A stretch of DNA of 64,000 bases from Pseudomonadota bacterium (GTDB lineage: Bacteria; Pseudomonadota; Alphaproteobacteria; Rhizobiales; Rhizobiaceae), in NCBI GenBank assembly GCA_020161665.1, contig JAIUPA010000010.1:45575-109574 (forward strand), written 5' to 3'. Under the pieces are notes generated by a model. That model was not told the DNA's origin, made no database searches, and saw only the letters and a list, made by a program, of their open reading frames with translations. Below, one piece after another: positions 45,998 to 54,877 of the stretch; position 1 is the first letter of the stretch, and each line of letters starts with the position of its first letter. Both the position numbers and the translations under genes were made by a program.

Positions 45998-47446
45998 ATG
46001 GCCGACACTGTTTACGACGTCCTGATCATCGGTTCCGGCCCCGGCGGCTATGTGACGGCCATTCGCGCCGCGCAGCTTGGCCTGAAGACGGCGATTGTCG
46101 AGCGCGAGCATCTGGGCGGCATCTGCCTCAACTGGGGCTGCATCCCCACCAAGGCGCTTCTGCGTTCGGCGGAAATCCTTGACCATGCCAACCACGCCAA
46201 GAGCTACGGCCTGACGCTGGAAGGCAAGATGACGGCGGATGTGAAGGATGTCGTTGCCCGTTCGCGCGGCGTCTCGGCCCGCCTCAATGGCGGCGTTGCC
46301 TACCTCATGAAGAAGAACAAGATCGACGTGATCTGGGGTGAGGCGAAGCTCACGAAGCCCGGCGAGGTGATCGTCGGCAAGTCAACGAAGCCGGTCGTGC
46401 AGCCGCAGAACCCGGTTCCGAAAGGCGTTCTGGGTGAGGGCACCTACAAGGCCAAGCATATTATCGTGGCAACCGGCGCCCGCCCGCGCGCGCTTCCCGG
46501 CATCGAGCCGGATGGCAAGCTGATCTGGACCTATTTCGAAGCCATGAAGCCGGATTTCATGCCGAAGTCGATGGTGGTCATGGGCTCTGGCGCCATCGGC
46601 ATCGAGTTCGCCTCCTTCTATCGCTCCATGGGCGTCGATGTGACGGTGGTGGAACTGATGGACAACATCATGCCGGTCGAAGACGTGGAAATCTCCGGCA
46701 TTGCCCGCAAGGCTTTGGAAAAGCGCGGCCTCAAGATCATCACCGGGGCGAAGGTTTCCAAGGTTGAAAAGGCCGCCAATTCCATCACCGCCCATGTGGA
46801 AACCAAGGACGGCAAGGTGCAGCAGATCACCGCTGACCGCCTGATTTCCGCTGTCGGCGTTCAGGGCAATATCGAGAACCTCGGCCTTGAGGCGCTCGGC
46901 ATCAAGACGGATCGCGGCTGCATCGTCATTGACGGCTATGGCAAGACGAACGTGCCGGGCATCTATGCCATCGGCGACGTGGCTGGTCCGCCGATGCTCG
47001 CCCACAAGGCCGAGCATGAGGGTGTGATCTGCGTTGAGAAGATTGCCGGTCTGCCGCATGTTCACCCGATGGACAAGGGCAAAATCCCCGGCTGCACCTA
47101 TTGCAACCCGCAGGTCGCCTCGGTCGGCCTGACGGAAGCCAAGGCCAAGGATGCCGGTCGCGAAATCCGCGTCGGCCGCTATTCTTTCGGCGCGAACGGC
47201 AAGGCGATTGCGCTGGGCGAAGACAACGGCCTGATCAAGGTGATCTTCGATGCGAAGTCCGGCGAGCTTCTGGGCGCACACATGGTGGGCGCGGAAGTCA
47301 CCGAACTCATCCAGGGATTCGTGATTGCCATGAACCTTGAGACGACCGAAGAAGAACTGATGCACACCATCTTCCCGCATCCGACCCTTTCGGAGATGAT
47401 GAAGGAAAGCGTGCTCGACGCCTATGGTCGCGTGCTCAATGCCTGA
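45998..47446 (+). CDS. lpd: dihydrolipoamide dehydrogenase, E3
   Basis: E3 reoxidises the lipoyl arms of the pyruvate dehydrogenase complex using FAD and NAD. The 482-residue flavoprotein has the FAD motif LIIGSGPGGYVTAIRAAQ, the redox disulfide Cys43-Cys48 in GGICLNWGCIPTKALL, the NAD-binding VVMGSGAIGIEFASFYRSMG, the GDVAGPPMLAHKAEHEG stretch and the C-terminal HPHPTLSEMM with the catalytic His of the partner subunit. The ATG at 45998 is chosen because AAGGAG lies 9 nt upstream; the nearer ATG at 45989 abuts it. An 8-bp hairpin follows the stop. Confidence 0.97.
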   Translation: MADTVYDVLIIGSGPGGYVTAIRAAQLGLKTAIVEREHLGGICLNWGCIPTKALLRSAEILDHANHAKSYGLTLEGKMTADVKDVVARSRGVSARLNGGVAYLMKKNKIDVIWGEAKLTKPGEVIVGKSTKPVVQPQNPVPKGVLGEGTYKAKHIIVATGARPRALPGIEPDGKLIWTYFEAMKPDFMPKSMVVMGSGAIGIEFASFYRSMGVDVTVVELMDNIMPVEDVEISGIARKALEKRGLKIITGAKVSKVEKAANSITAHVETKDGKVQQITADRLISAVGVQGNIENLGLEALGIKTDRGCIVIDGYGKTNVPGIYAIGDVAGPPMLAHKAEHEGVICVEKIAGLPHVHPMDKGKIPGCTYCNPQVASVGLTEAKAKDAGREIRVGRYSFGANGKAIALGEDNGLIKVIFDAKSGELLGAHMVGAEVTELIQGFVIAMNLETTEEELMHTIFPHPTLSEMMKESVLDAYGRVLNA

Positions 47447-47453
47447 TGATGAC

Positions 47454-47477
47454 CCGGCGGGTGAAAATCCCCGCCGG
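47454..47477 (+). other. stem-loop after lpd
   Basis: CCGGCGGG / CCCGCCGG, 8 bp with an 8-nt loop, 7 nt after the lpd stop. The tail ACATCTTATATCT is only mildly U-rich, so this is a partial terminator at best. Confidence 0.5.
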
Positions 47478-47512
47478 ACATCTTATATCTGCGTGAAACG
47501 GAGAGGCTTGGT

Positions 47513-47773
47513 TTGACGATGGAAACCATACAGCTTGGCTGGTTCTGGATGATCCTGATTGGCGGTCTGGCCGGATGGCTGGCCGGCAAGCTCATGAACA
47601 CGCAGTTCGGCATCTTCATGAACATCATCCTTGGCATTGTCGGTTCGGCAGTCGCCACCACGCTCCTCGCACAGTTCGACATTGTGCCGAAAGATAGCCG
47701 GTCAGCTTTCTTTGTGACTGGTTTCCTTGGCGCGGCACTTCTGATATTCGTCGCCCGCCTCGTCAGGCGCTGA
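47513..47773 (+). CDS. GlsB/YeaQ/YmgE family membrane protein
   Basis: An 84-86 residue small membrane protein of the transglycosylase-associated (GlsB/YeaQ/YmgE) family. It has three hydrophobic segments (about 8-28, 34-53 and 66-84) with the family opening LGWFWMILIGGLAGWLAGKL then MN, and GIVGSAVATTLLAQF. Related proteins are often stress-induced; the function is unknown. The start is either TTG 47513, 6 nt after GGAGAGG, or ATG 47519, 12 nt after it; spacing favours TTG. It lies between lpd and lipA. Confidence 0.82.
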   Translation: MTMETIQLGWFWMILIGGLAGWLAGKLMNTQFGIFMNIILGIVGSAVATTLLAQFDIVPKDSRSAFFVTGFLGAALLIFVARLVRR

Positions 47774-47812
47774 GCGAGAACAATTCCACCCGGACGGTGA
47801 AAGCTTTTAGAT

Positions 47813-48784
47813 ATGGTCACGATCCTCGACAGAACCGCAGGTCCCGATCCGAAGCGCGTGCGCCATCCGGAAAAGGCCCATCGCCCGGATAGCGAAGTCA
47901 TGCGCAAGCCCGAGTGGATTCGCGTCAAGGCTCCGACCTCCAAGGGCTATGCCGAAACGCGCGAGATCGTGCGCAGCCACAAGCTAGTCACGGTGTGCGA
48001 GGAAGCGGGCTGCCCGAATATCGGCGGCTGCTGGGAGCAAAAGCACGCCACCTTCATGATCATGGGCGAAATCTGCACCCGCGCCTGCGCCTTCTGTAAC
48101 GTGGCGACCGGCAAGCCGAACCCGCTTGATCTTGATGAGCCGCAGAATGTGGCCAATGCCGTCAAGCAGATGGGCCTCAACCACGTCGTGATCACCTCGG
48201 TGGACCGCGACGATCTGGACGATGGCGGCGCTGAACACTTTGAAAAGGTCATCTGGGCGATCCGCGCGGCGTCGCCGACGACGACCATCGAAATCCTGAC
48301 ACCGGACTTTTTGAAGAAGCCGGGCGCGCTGGAGCGCGTCGTTGCGGCCAAGCCGGATGTCTTCAACCACAATCTGGAAACCGTGCCGGGCAATTACCTG
48401 ACGGTGCGTCCGGGCGCGCGCTATTTCCACTCCATCCGCCTGCTGCAGCGGGTGAAGGAACTGGACCCGACCATGTTCACCAAGTCGGGCATCATGGTTG
48501 GCCTTGGCGAAGAGCGCAATGAAGTGCTGCAACTGATGGATGACCTGCGCACGGCAGATGTGGATTTCCTGACCATCGGCCAGTATCTGCAGCCGACCCG
48601 CAAGCACCATCCGGTCAAGGCTTTCGTGACGCCGGACGAATTCAAGTCCTATGAGACGGTCGCCTACACCAAGGGCTTCCTCATGGTGTCGTCGAGCCCG
48701 TTGACGCGGTCCTCGCACCACGCCGGTGACGACTTCGCCAAGCTGAAGGCTGCCCGTGAGGCGAAGGAAAGCGCCGCGCGCTAA
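47813..48784 (+). CDS. lipA: lipoyl synthase
   Basis: LipA is a radical-SAM enzyme that inserts two sulfur atoms into protein-bound octanoate, making lipoate on E2, PdhB and GcvH. The 323-residue protein has the auxiliary-cluster cysteines 62, 67 and 73 ([13 protein letters not shown]), which supply the sulfur, the radical-SAM cysteines 88, 92 and 95 (CTRACAFC), and the conserved C-terminal RSSHHAGD with its Ser ligand. Its auxiliary cluster is rebuilt by Fe-S assembly, linking it to the suf operon in the window. coq10 begins 10 bp after its stop. Confidence 0.98.
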   Translation: MVTILDRTAGPDPKRVRHPEKAHRPDSEVMRKPEWIRVKAPTSKGYAETREIVRSHKLVTVCEEAGCPNIGGCWEQKHATFMIMGEICTRACAFCNVATGKPNPLDLDEPQNVANAVKQMGLNHVVITSVDRDDLDDGGAEHFEKVIWAIRAASPTTTIEILTPDFLKKPGALERVVAAKPDVFNHNLETVPGNYLTVRPGARYFHSIRLLQRVKELDPTMFTKSGIMVGLGEERNEVLQLMDDLRTADVDFLTIGQYLQPTRKHHPVKAFVTPDEFKSYETVAYTKGFLMVSSSPLTRSSHHAGDDFAKLKAAREAKESAAR

Positions 48785-48794
48785 ACCTCACGCC

Positions 48795-49241
48795 ATGCCC
48801 CAGTTCGAAACCCGACGACCCGTTCCGCATAGCCCCGTACAGATGTTCGATCTCGTGGCCGATATCGAGCGTTACCCGGAATTTCTGCCGCTGTGCGAGG
48901 CGCTGAAAATCCGCTCGCGCAAGGAACGCGACGGCAAGGTGCTGCTTCTGGCGGACATGACCATCGGTTACAAGGCGATCCGCGAAACGTTCACGACGCA
49001 GGTACTTCTGAACAAGGCAGACCTTGCTATTGATGTGAAATACATCGACGGGCCGTTTCGCTATCTCGACAATCGCTGGCGTTTTGAAGCAGCGGGCGAG
49101 GGTGCCTGCGGCGTGCATTTCTTCATCGATTACGAGTTCAAGAACCGGCTTCTCGGTTCGATTATGGGCGCGATGTTCGAGCGTGCGTTTCGCATGTTTG
49201 CCGAAGCCTTTGAGGCGCGGGCCGCGAAAATCTACGCCTGA
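48795..49241 (+). CDS. Coq10/RatA-type ubiquinone-binding START-domain protein
   Basis: A 148-residue polyketide cyclase/START-like protein of the Coq10/RatA group, with ETRRPVPHSPVQMFDLVADI near the N-terminus, YPEFLPLCEALKIRSR, and the C-terminal helix FEAAGEGACGVHFFIDYEFK with RAFRMFAEAFEARA. In mitochondria Coq10 binds ubiquinone and helps its use in respiration; RatA in E. coli inhibits 70S formation. The alphaproteobacterial form is usually annotated as the former. It starts 10 bp after lipA and overlaps the 3' end of the convergent cinA by 10 bp. Confidence 0.88.
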   Translation: MPQFETRRPVPHSPVQMFDLVADIERYPEFLPLCEALKIRSRKERDGKVLLLADMTIGYKAIRETFTTQVLLNKADLAIDVKYIDGPFRYLDNRWRFEAAGEGACGVHFFIDYEFKNRLLGSIMGAMFERAFRMFAEAFEARAAKIYA

Positions 49242-49732
49242 GACACGTCCAGCAGCATTTCAAGCGCCGTTCTGACGGTGGCCAGACGGATCGCCGTGCG
49301 CCCCAGATCACCAAAGCGCATTTCCCGATGGATTAGCTTGCCGGTCTTGGAAGCTGCCGCCAGATGGACGAGGCCAACCGGCTTTTCCGGTGAGCCGCCG
49401 CCCGGGCCTGCAATGCCGGTGACGGCGACCGCAAGGCTGGTGCCTGCTGCCTTCAGTGCCCCTTCGACCATTTCCAGCGCCGTTTCTTTTGAAACCGCAC
49501 CAAAACGGCCAAGCGTTTCTTCGCGCACACCGATCATCTCGTGCTTGGCCGTGTTGGAATAGGTGACAAAGCCGCGATCCACCACGGCGGATGATCCGGC
49601 AATGTCCGTCAGCGCCCCGGCAATCAGCCCGCCCGTGCAGGATTCAGCCGTCGCGATGGTGAGGCCACGGGCCGAAAACTCTTCAATAATGCCGGTTGAA
49701 AGCGCGATGATATCGCCGGGAAAAAGGCTCAT
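49232..49732 (-). CDS. CinA C-terminal domain protein (nicotinamide-nucleotide amidase PncC type)
   Basis: A 166-residue stand-alone CinA C-terminal domain. This domain hydrolyses nicotinamide mononucleotide to nicotinate mononucleotide in NAD recycling (PncC). Its marks are [53 protein letters not shown] and [12 protein letters not shown]. The N-terminal cyclase-like domain of full CinA is absent, which is normal in rhizobia. It overlaps ispDF by 4 nt (ATGA) on the same strand and overlaps coq10 at its 3' end. Confidence 0.94.
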   Translation of the reverse strand: MSLFPGDIIALSTGIIEEFSARGLTIATAESCTGGLIAGALTDIAGSSAVVDRGFVTYSNTAKHEMIGVREETLGRFGAVSKETALEMVEGALKAAGTSLAVAVTGIAGPGGGSPEKPVGLVHLAAASKTGKLIHREMRFGDLGRTAIRLATVRTALEMLLDVSQA

Positions 49733-50934
49733 GCCTTGCCTCCGTAAACAACGGTGGCCGTCGCAATCGCGGCAATCCCTTCGCGGCGGCCGACAAAGCC
49801 GATGGTCTCATTGGTCGTGGCCTTGACCGAGCAACGATCGACCGAGATGTCGAGGATTTCGGCGAGCTTTTCCCGCATGGCCTGACGGTGCGGGCCAACC
49901 TTCGGCGCTTCGGCAATCAGCGACACATCGGCATTCATGATCGTGCCGCCATGTTCGCGCACCAGCTTGGCGGCGTGGGCGAGGAAGATACGCGATGGCG
50001 CGCCTTTCCATTGCGGATCAGACGGCGGAAAATGGTCGCCGATATCACCAAGGCCATAGGTGGCCAGAAGCGCATCGGTGAGCGCGTGCAGCGCCACGTC
50101 GGCGTCCGAATGGCCTTTCAGCTTCTGGTCATGGGCAATGAAGATACCGCACAGCGTCACGCCATCACCCGGTTCCAGCTGGTGCACGTCATAGCCATTG
50201 CCAGTGCGAACATCCGGCAGGGAATGAGGAGCAAGCTTTTCATTGGCCATTTCAAGGTCTCTCTTCAGGGTCAGTTTGATATTGTCCGGCGAGCCTTCGG
50301 CCAGCACGACCGTCATGCCCGCCCATTCGGCAATTGCCGCATCATCGGTAAACTTCGTCATGCCTTCGGCGACCGCCTGCTCGTGCGCGGCCGTGATGTC
50401 CTCAAATGCAAAACTCTGCGGCGTCTGGGCGGCATAGAGCCCCTCGCGCGGCACCGTGCCATGCACGTGCCCGTCCACGCCCTTCTTCAGCGTGTCGGTG
50501 ACGGGAAGCGCCGGCAACACGGCCAGAGCCCCCTGGCGAAGGGCATTGGCAATCCGGTCGAGAAGCGCATTGTCGAAGAAGGGGCGCACGGCATCATGGA
50601 TCATCACATGCGTCATGCCCTTGCCTTTCAGCGCCTGCAGGCCCGCCAGAACCGATTGCTGGCGCGTCGCGCCGCCAAAAACGGTGGAAACGGGACCGGG
50701 AAGGGTGCGGGCCGCGATGGCCTTATCAAACAGCGCTTCGTCGTCCGAGTGGATGACGCACACAATGTGGTCGGCGCCACCCCAGTGCGCAAAGCCGTCC
50801 AGTGTGCGGGCAATCACCGGCTGACCGCCCACCCGGCGATATTGCTTCGGCCCTTCGATGGAACTTCCCGCCCGCTCGCCGCGCCCGGCGGCGACAATCA
50901 CCACGCCGATTTTGAATGCATCGCTTTTTGGCAT
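49729..50934 (-). CDS. ispDF: bifunctional IspD/IspF of the MEP isoprenoid pathway
   Basis: A 401-residue fusion. The IspD half (about 1-235) makes CDP-ME from [34 protein letters not shown] and [13 protein letters not shown]. The IspF half (about 240-401) cyclises CDP-ME2[14 protein letters not shown] with metal-binding Asp and His, [19 protein letters not shown], and [16 protein letters not shown]. The fusion is typical of alphaproteobacteria and Campylobacter; the IspE step between the two is not in the window. It is divergent from dusB across 167 bp and overlaps cinA by 4 nt. Confidence 0.97.
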   Translation of the reverse strand: MPKSDAFKIGVVIVAAGRGERAGSSIEGPKQYRRVGGQPVIARTLDGFAHWGGADHIVCVIHSDDEALFDKAIAARTLPGPVSTVFGGATRQQSVLAGLQALKGKGMTHVMIHDAVRPFFDNALLDRIANALRQGALAVLPALPVTDTLKKGVDGHVHGTVPREGLYAAQTPQSFAFEDITAAHEQAVAEGMTKFTDDAAIAEWAGMTVVLAEGSPDNIKLTLKRDLEMANEKLAPHSLPDVRTGNGYDVHQLEPGDGVTLCGIFIAHDQKLKGHSDADVALHALTDALLATYGLGDIGDHFPPSDPQWKGAPSRIFLAHAAKLVREHGGTIMNADVSLIAEAPKVGPHRQAMREKLAEILDISVDRCSVKATTNETIGFVGRREGIAAIATATVVYGGKA

Positions 50935-51036
50935 GTGCCCAACCGTTTCCGCCCACTCTTAAGGGTCATGGTCTAGCCCGAGGTCTGCCGCTTTTCCAGT
51001 CAATGCCTGAAATTTCCCGGATCGCCTGAAAAGCCC

Positions 51037-51065
51037 TTGGCAAGCGCATTCGGTTTGTCTAAAAA
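51037..51065 (+). promoter_or_regulatory. candidate promoter of dusB-ntrBC
   Basis: TTGGCA (51037-51042), a 17-bp spacer and TAAAAA (51060-51065), upstream of dusB. A transcription start near 51072 would give a leader of about 30 nt to the TTG start, which fits. Confidence 0.4.
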
Positions 51066-51101
51066 TAGTGCAAATGCCTATCATGACTGAAAGATAATCA
51101 C

Positions 51102-52100
51102 TTGCCCGTAACGGACCTTTCCAATCCATTCAGTATCGGAAATGTGGTTATCCGCAATCGCGTTGTGTTGGCGCCCATGTCTGGAGTCACCGATCTGCCG
51201 TTCCGTCAGCTGGCTTATCGCCACGGGGCCGGGCTTGTGGTGACGGAGATGGTGGCGAGTCGCGAGCTTGTTGGCAATAGGCATGAATCCTGGGCACGCC
51301 TGAAAGGGGCAGGGCTCAAGCCGCACATGGTGCAGCTTGCCGGTCGCGATCCGCATTTCATGGGCGAAGCGGCGCGAATCGCTGCCGATAACGGGGCCGA
51401 TATCATCGACATCAACATGGGCTGTCCGGCCCGCAAGGTCACGAGCGGCGAATGCGGCTCGGCCCTGATGCGGGAGCCGGACCATGCACTGCGCATCGTT
51501 GAGGCTGTCGTGGCCGCATCGCCCGTGCCGGTAACACTCAAGATGCGTCTGGGCTGGGATGAACAGTCCATCAATGCGCCTGAACTCGCTCGCCGGGCCG
51601 AGCAGGCGGGTGTCCAGACGATCATCATTCATGGCCGCACGCGCATGCAGTTCTACGAAGGCCGCGCCGATTGGGATGCCATTGCCGCCGTGCGCGCTGA
51701 AATTTCCGTGCCGCTGATTGCCAATGGTGATGTGGAGACCCCGGACGATGCCGCCGAGATCCTGCGCCGTTCGGGTGCCGATGCGGTGATGATTGGCCGC
51801 GGCGCACAGGGCCGCCCGTGGCAGGCCGGTGTTCTGGCAGGCCATGCCGCCCCGAAGGCGGGAGATATTCCAGCTCTTGCCGTCGAGCACTACGAAGCCA
51901 TGCTTGCCTTTTATGGCGTCGAGGCAGGTCTTCGCCACGCCCGCAAACATCTGGGCTGGTATCTCGACCGGGCGCGCGTTGCCGTGCCGGGCGAGGTGAG
52001 GGCCGCCGTACTGACCTCCAAGAATCCGCGAGAGGTTCGCGGGCTGATGCTGGCGGCGCTTTCCGCCAAGCCTGACGAACCGATGAAAGAAGCCGCATGA
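51102..52100 (+). CDS. dusB: tRNA-dihydrouridine synthase DusB (NifR3)
   Basis: DusB reduces uridines in the tRNA D-loop with FMN. The 332-residue TIM barrel opens [20 protein letters not shown], has [20 protein letters not shown] with the catalytic Cys in the GECGSAL stretch, then [11 protein letters not shown] and [12 protein letters not shown]. The gene is known as nifR3 in this operon in rhizobia. The start is TTG at 51102: the frame is closed upstream at 51084 and no ATG occurs before the fold begins. Its stop overlaps ntrB by 4 nt (ATGA), so it is translationally coupled to nitrogen regulation. Confidence 0.95.
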   Translation: MPVTDLSNPFSIGNVVIRNRVVLAPMSGVTDLPFRQLAYRHGAGLVVTEMVASRELVGNRHESWARLKGAGLKPHMVQLAGRDPHFMGEAARIAADNGADIIDINMGCPARKVTSGECGSALMREPDHALRIVEAVVAASPVPVTLKMRLGWDEQSINAPELARRAEQAGVQTIIIHGRTRMQFYEGRADWDAIAAVRAEISVPLIANGDVETPDDAAEILRRSGADAVMIGRGAQGRPWQAGVLAGHAAPKAGDIPALAVEHYEAMLAFYGVEAGLRHARKHLGWYLDRARVAVPGEVRAAVLTSKNPREVRGLMLAALSAKPDEPMKEAA

Positions 52101-53212
52101 GCAACGAGAACGCCCACCCGAACCTAGCCATGGCGGTTCTGAATTCGGTTCAGAACCCGGTCATTCTGGTGGATGCCACGGGCCATATCGCCTTTGCCAA
52201 CTGGGAAGCGGAAGCCTTTTTCGGGGCCAGCGCCGCGCATCTGGCGCGCTATCGTATCTCCACCTTCATTCCCTTCGGCTCGCCGCTTCTGTCGCTGATT
52301 GATCAGGTGCGCGAGCGCCGTGCGCCGGTCAATGAATATCGTGTCGATCTTTCCTCGCCGCGTCTGGGGCAGGAAAAGCTGGTGGACCTTTACGTGGCGC
52401 CGGTGGTGAGTGAGCCGGGCTCGGTGGTGGTGGTGTTTCAGGAGCGCTCCATGGCCGACAAGATCGACCGCCAGTTGACGCATCGTGCTGCCGCCCGCTC
52501 TGTAACGGGCCTTGCCTCAATGCTGGCCCACGAGATCAAGAATCCGCTTTCCGGCATTCGCGGTGCGGCCCAGCTTCTGGAAAGCTCCGTGCCGGATGAC
52601 GACCGGGCGTTGACGCGCCTCATCTGCGACGAGACCGACCGTATCGTCTCGCTGGTTGACCGTATGGAAGTGTTTTCCGACGAGCGTCCGGTGGATCGCA
52701 CGCCGGTCAATATTCACTCGGTGCTGGATCATGTGAAGGCCGTGGCGCAGGCAGGCTTTGCCCGCAACATCAAGATCACCGAAAGCTACGACCCGTCCTT
52801 GCCGCCGATCCACGCCAATCGCGACCAGATGATTCAGGTCTTCCTCAATCTGGTGAAGAATGCGGCAGAAGCCGTCGGCGACATGCCGGACGGTGAAATC
52901 CAGCTGACGACGGCCTATCGCCCCGGCATCCGGCTTTCGATTGCCGGTTCGCGGGAGAAGATTTCGCTGCCGCTGGAATTCTGCGTGATCGATAACGGGC
53001 CGGGGGTTCCCTCCGACCTTTTGCCGCATCTCTTCGATCCCTTCATCACCACCAAGACCAATGGTTCCGGCCTTGGTCTGGCGCTGGTGGCCAAGATCAT
53101 CGGCGGCCATGGCGGCATCATTGAATGCGATAGCCAGAGCCGACGCACCATTTTCCGGGTTCTCATGCCGGTTTCGAAGGGAACAGCGCCTGAGAATGCC
53201 TCCACGCTTTGA
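52097..53212 (+). CDS. ntrB: nitrogen regulation sensor kinase NtrB
   Basis: NtrB phosphorylates NtrC under nitrogen limitation and removes the phosphate when PII signals excess. The 371-residue soluble kinase has a PAS domain (about 10-115), a DHp helix with phospho-acceptor His145 in [20 protein letters not shown], the N box [11 protein letters not shown]1 [11 protein letters not shown] and G2 GSGLGLALV. No membrane segment is present. It overlaps dusB by 4 nt and precedes ntrC by 71 bp. Confidence 0.97.
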   Translation: MSNENAHPNLAMAVLNSVQNPVILVDATGHIAFANWEAEAFFGASAAHLARYRISTFIPFGSPLLSLIDQVRERRAPVNEYRVDLSSPRLGQEKLVDLYVAPVVSEPGSVVVVFQERSMADKIDRQLTHRAAARSVTGLASMLAHEIKNPLSGIRGAAQLLESSVPDDDRALTRLICDETDRIVSLVDRMEVFSDERPVDRTPVNIHSVLDHVKAVAQAGFARNIKITESYDPSLPPIHANRDQMIQVFLNLVKNAAEAVGDMPDGEIQLTTAYRPGIRLSIAGSREKISLPLEFCVIDNGPGVPSDLLPHLFDPFITTKTNGSGLGLALVAKIIGGHGGIIECDSQSRRTIFRVLMPVSKGTAPENASTL

Positions 53213-53283
53213 TAGTTTCCGTATGACCGGTCAGATCGCGGCCCACCGCGAACCGGACACGCTTAGAAAACAGGACACGTACG

Positions 53284-54735
53284 ATGACCGCAACCATTCT
53301 TGTCGCAGATGACGACGCCGCGATCCGCACCGTGCTCAATCAGGCACTGTCGCGAGCAGGCTATGAAGTGCGCATCACATCCAATGCCGCAACGCTGTGG
53401 CGCTGGATTGCTGCGGGCGAGGGCGATCTGGTGGTGACCGACGTGGTGATGCCGGACGAGAACGCGTTTGATCTGCTGCCGCGCATCAAGAAAGCCCGGC
53501 CCGACCTGCCGGTGCTGGTCATGAGCGCGCAAAACACCTTCATGACGGCGATCAAGGCTTCCGAAAAGGGCGCTTACGATTACCTGCCGAAGCCGTTTGA
53601 CCTGACCGAACTGATTGCGATCATCGGGCGGGCGCTGGCCGAGCCGAAGAAGAAGCCGGTTCGCCTTGATGACGACATGCAGGATGGCATGCCGCTGGTG
53701 GGCCGCTCCGCCGCCATGCAGGAAATCTATCGCGTTCTCGCCCGTTTGATGCAGACCGACCTGACGCTGATGATCACCGGCGAAAGCGGCACCGGCAAGG
53801 AACTGGTGGCGCGCGCGCTCCATGACTACGGCAAGCGCCGCAATGGCCCCTTCGTGGCGATCAACATGGCCGCCATTCCGCGGGACCTGATCGAGTCCGA
53901 ACTGTTCGGCCATGAAAAGGGTGCCTTTACCGGCGCACAAAACCGTTCGACCGGCCGTTTCGAGCAGGCCGAGGGCGGGACGCTGTTCCTTGATGAAATC
54001 GGTGACATGCCGATGGATGCCCAGACGCGGCTTCTACGCGTATTGCAGCAGGGCGAATATACGACGGTGGGTGGTCGGACCCCGATCCGCACCGATGTGC
54101 GCATTGTGGCCGCTACCAACAAGGACCTCAAGCACTCGATCAATCAGGGTCTGTTTCGCGAAGACCTGTACTACCGCCTGAACGTTGTACCGCTGCGCCT
54201 GCCGCCGCTGCGCGACCGCGCCGAGGATATTCCGGATCTGGTTCGCCACTTCATCCAGCAGGGCGAAAAGGAAGGGCTTGGCACCAAGCGTTTCGATACG
54301 GAAGCGCTGGAGGTGATGAAGGCCTATGCCTGGCCGGGCAATGTGCGCGAGCTGGAAAACCTCATCCGCCGCCTGATGGCGCTTTATCCGCAGGATGTGA
54401 TCACGCGGGAAATCATCGAGCAGGAACTGCGCTCCGACGTGCCGGACAGCCCGATTGAAAAGGGCGGCATCCGCACCACCTCCATGACCATCGCGCAGGC
54501 TGTGGAAGAAAATATGCGGACCTATTTCGCAAGCTTCGGCGACAATCTTCCGCCGCCGGGTCTTTATGACCGTGTGCTCACCGAACTGGAATATCCCTTG
54601 ATCCTGGCAGCTCTGACGGCCACGCGCGGCAACCAGATCAAGGCGGCGGACCTCCTCGGGCTGAACCGCAATACGCTGCGTAAGAAGATTCGCGAGCTTG
54701 GCGTTTCCGTCTACCGTTCCTCCCGCAACGCTTGA
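53284..54735 (+). CDS. ntrC: nitrogen regulation response regulator NtrC
   Basis: NtrC activates sigma54 promoters of nitrogen assimilation genes. The 483-residue protein has a receiver domain (phospho-Asp53 in [10 protein letters not shown]; Lys103 in LPKPFD), an AAA+ domain with Walker A GESGTGKE, the sigma54-contact loop GAFTGA at 213-218 and Walker [14 protein letters not shown], and a Fis-type helix-turn-helix at the end ([19 protein letters not shown]). All catalytic residues are intact. It lies downstream of ntrB; the ntrY transcription unit begins at its stop. Confidence 0.98.
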   Translation: MTATILVADDDAAIRTVLNQALSRAGYEVRITSNAATLWRWIAAGEGDLVVTDVVMPDENAFDLLPRIKKARPDLPVLVMSAQNTFMTAIKASEKGAYDYLPKPFDLTELIAIIGRALAEPKKKPVRLDDDMQDGMPLVGRSAAMQEIYRVLARLMQTDLTLMITGESGTGKELVARALHDYGKRRNGPFVAINMAAIPRDLIESELFGHEKGAFTGAQNRSTGRFEQAEGGTLFLDEIGDMPMDAQTRLLRVLQQGEYTTVGGRTPIRTDVRIVAATNKDLKHSINQGLFREDLYYRLNVVPLRLPPLRDRAEDIPDLVRHFIQQGEKEGLGTKRFDTEALEVMKAYAWPGNVRELENLIRRLMALYPQDVITREIIEQELRSDVPDSPIEKGGIRTTSMTIAQAVEENMRTYFASFGDNLPPPGLYDRVLTELEYPLILAALTATRGNQIKAADLLGLNRNTLRKKIRELGVSVYRSSRNA

Positions 54736-54877
54736 CAAGCCTGCAAGCTAAGTTGCATTTTCGCCACAATGCGTTGCTCTAACGACACGCGTTGCCTGAT
54801 TCTGGATGGGGTCGGGTCTGTGAGGCAGGGCATATCGTCGGCATTCAGCGGGCGGGCCTTGGCGGGGAGTTCTGGAC

